Positions 3,956-5,625 of a DNA stretch of 5,625 nt are shown here, one piece after another. This stretch comes from an uncultured Actinomycetes bacterium (GTDB lineage Bacteria > Actinomycetota > Acidimicrobiia > Acidimicrobiales > Microtrichaceae): the NCBI GenBank assembly GCA_903953195.1, contig CAJBIS010000306.1, forward strand, positions 1 through 5,625. Reading direction: 5' to 3'. The notes under the pieces are model-generated. The model did not search any database, was not told where the DNA came from, and saw only the letters and a list, made by a program, of their open reading frames with translations. Numbering within the stretch: position 1 is the stretch's first letter; each line of letters begins with the position of its first letter. A program made the translations under genes and the position numbers.

Positions 3956-5625
3956 GATCCCGCCCGTTCCTGGAGGAGTGCGCCGACCCGCTGGTCGATC
4001 GCGACCGCGACCCGGCGGGCACCGACCTCGTTGGTGTGCACCGTGTCGGCGAAGACCGGCGAGGGTTCATCGACGAGCAACTGCCGCAGGTTCACGACGT
4101 CCGGCGACAGCGCGTTCGACACGTACTCCAGCACCTGATCGGCGTCGTCGAGCTGGGCGTCCGCCACGATCCCGTCGTACAGGTCCTCCACCGGTCCGCG
4201 CTGGATCGGACTGGTGAGTGCGTCGGGCTGGAAGAAGAACACCACCGGCACGTCGAGGGCTGACGCGGCGTCCACGAGTTCCCGCTGCGAACGCTGGTAC
4301 TGCGCAACCGCCGCGCCGCCGACCGCCTCGAGACCACCGGCGTCGCCGAGACCGAGTCCACGCTCGATGAACCGTTGCGAGTCCGCCGGGTCGAGGACCG
4401 CCGGGCGACTCGGGTCCGGGCCGTAGAGCGCCGAGGCGATCAGCGTCGCCATCACGTCGTTGTAGCCATCGACGACGACGATCAGGTCGGGGCGCTCGCC
4501 CGCCGCCAGACGAGCGCGGACGGCGGCGGTCTCCTGGGCGATCGTCCACCCGGGAACACCGAGGTTCTGCACACGGACCGCCACACCACGCTGCTCACCG
4601 AGACGCACCAGTTCCGACGCGATGGTGTGCTCGTCCCGCTGACCGAGTCCGAACACCTCGGAGCCACCGACGACCCACACGTCGACGACGGGACAGTCAC
4701 ACGTGCCCTCGAGCGAGACGCGACGTCCGTCCACGACGTTGACGAACCGGCCCGAGGCATCGGCGGGGGCGTACGAACCCGTCGTGTTCGGCACGAGCAC
4801 CACCCGAGCCTCCTCGCGTTGGAGGTCGTCCGCGAAGTCGACCCCGGCGAAGGCCGGTCGACTGCTGTAGGGCGTCGACTCGATGCGGGCCAGACGGTCC
4901 TCGACCGACTCGCCCGACGGCGTGGTCGTCGAGGGTGCGGCGACCGGATCGCCCGACGGTGATGCGTCGCGGCGGACGAATGCGACGACGAGCAGCGCTG
5001 CGGCGGCGACCACGAGCACGGCACCCACCGCCTGACGGACACGACGCTCCGCCGGATCCGCGACGGCGAACGGGTAGCGGGCGTCCCGGACCTCGTCACC
5101 GGAGGGCAGCGGCACCGGCGTCCAGTTGGACTCGTCGCGGTCCCAACGCCGACGGGGGTGACGCAGCCACTCGACGAGACGCGTGACACCGCCGGGCAGG
5201 TAGAGCAACGGGATCGCCGCGATCAGGACCACCAGGGTCGCCAGCGCACCGCCGAGCCAGAGTCCACCGCGACGCACCGCACGGTCGACCACGCGCCCCG
5301 GACCCAGCGCCGAAACGGCTGCCAGCACCGCGGCGACGACCAGCAACACGACCGCGACGCGGTTGTCACCGCTGCGGAACCACGACACCCCGGACAGCAC
5401 CAGCACCGCGATCGCTGCCGCCGCCGGTTCGGGGACGACGGCCCAGGTGGCGATCGCCACGGCGACGAACACCAGACCCACCGGTGCCCGCCCGATCTCG
5501 CCGACGATGAGCGCACCCGCGGCGACCGAGCAGGCCGCGAGTCCGAACCCGGCGACCCACCGCTGCACAGTCGACGCCCCGAGGGCCCCACGCAGCGTCA
5601 GCACCGCGGCGGCCCACACCACGGC
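3952..5625 (-). CDS. Membrane-anchored SGNH/GDSL hydrolase (5' end beyond window)
   Basis: At least 557 codons remain open to the right edge. The GTG at 5622 is only the first in-window start candidate; the frame continues past it, so the true start is probably outside. Numbering here is from that GTG. Residues 23-141 hold about five hydrophobic segments (near 23-41, 48-64, 67-80, 88-106 and 121-141). A basic stretch at 143-196 is probably cytoplasmic, a further helix lies at 197-217, and a Ser/Pro/Thr-rich linker at 219-240 leads to an extracytoplasmic SGNH domain. Its blocks are GGSEVFGLGQRDEHTI with nucleophile S321, LGVPGW with G355, DGYND with N388, and FADTVHTN with D526 and H529, so the catalytic set is complete. 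Such proteins are esterases or acyl-transfer partners acting on envelope glycans; the exact substrate is unknown. C308 and C310 (TCDCP) just before the nucleophile strand are unusual. Coupled by GTGA overlap to the DUF5989 gene. Confidence 0.88.
   Translation of the reverse strand, partial: AVVWAAAVLTLRGALGASTVQRWVAGFGLAACSVAAGALIVGEIGRAPVGLVFVAVAIATWAVVPEPAAAAIAVLVLSGVSWFRSGDNRVAVVLLVVAAVLAAVSALGPGRVVDRAVRRGGLWLGGALATLVVLIAAIPLLYLPGGVTRLVEWLRHPRRRWDRDESNWTPVPLPSGDEVRDARYPFAVADPAERRVRQAVGAVLVVAAAALLVVAFVRRDASPSGDPVAAPSTTTPSGESVEDRLARIESTPYSSRPAFAGVDFADDLQREEARVVLVPNTTGSYAPADASGRFVNVVDGRRVSLEGTCDCPVVDVWVVGGSEVFGLGQRDEHTIASELVRLGEQRGVAVRVQNLGVPGWTIAQETAAVRARLAAGERPDLIVVVDGYNDVMATLIASALYGPDPSRPAVLDPADSQRFIERGLGLGDAGGLEAVGGAAVAQYQRSQRELVDAASALDVPVVFFFQPDALTSPIQRGPVEDLYDGIVADAQLDDADQVLEYVSNALSPDVVNLRQLLVDEPSPVFADTVHTNEVGARRVAVAIDQRVGALLQERAGS

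Noticed and set aside
3426..4070. Minus-strand open frame (214 codons) spanning the convergent junction
   Set aside because: Its translation is dominated by Arg, Pro and Ser and crosses two real genes in another frame. The DUF5989 frame in the same place has a coherent membrane helix and a coupled start.

Overview
The window is uniformly GC-rich, and its codons overwhelmingly end in G or C. Every gene looks chromosomal and actinobacterial in style. The protein families (KshA-like Rieske oxygenase, multi-pass SGNH hydrolase, DUF5989) and the codon bias would fit an aquatic or marine Acidimicrobiia such as an Ilumatobacter relative, but that placement is inference; no marker gene is present. 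I see no rRNA or tRNA gene, CRISPR array, insertion sequence or phage gene.

Layout: (1) Positions 1-71 are a gene-poor edge, with a short in-frame repeat and a perfect hairpin at the 3' end of the first gene. (2) Positions 72-1640 (minus) encode a radical SAM enzyme of the N-terminal-twitch type with an unusual C-terminal extension that resembles a PAS domain. (3) Positions 1641-1781 are the only real regulatory region. It lies between divergent genes and holds a perfect 15-bp palindrome inside a plausible promoter, followed by a leader hairpin. (4) Positions 1782-3760 (plus) are a two-gene operon: a KshA/cholesterol-7-desaturase-like Rieske oxygenase and a YdjC/ChbG-like carbohydrate deacetylase, joined by a TGATG overlap. 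(5) Positions 3788-5625 (minus) are a second operon converging on the first: a multi-pass membrane SGNH hydrolase (5' end outside the window) and a 55-residue single-pass DUF5989 protein, joined by a GTGA overlap.

How the genes may work together: the oxygenase and deacetylase are probably co-translated, and the radical SAM gene may share their control region. These three could form a small modification pathway acting on a lipid, sterol-like or glycan substrate; the substrate cannot be read from the sequence. The SGNH/DUF5989 pair looks like a separate envelope-polysaccharide or acyl-group modification unit. In other genomes DUF5989 commonly sits with SxtJ membrane proteins, carbamoyltransferases and SGNH proteins, so such genes may lie to the right of the window.

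The most notable points are the altered mononuclear-iron motif of the Rieske protein (H-x3-H, with Thr in place of the usual Asn), the PAS-like tail on the radical SAM enzyme, the operator-like palindrome between the divergent genes, and the small DUF5989 gene, which is easily missed.
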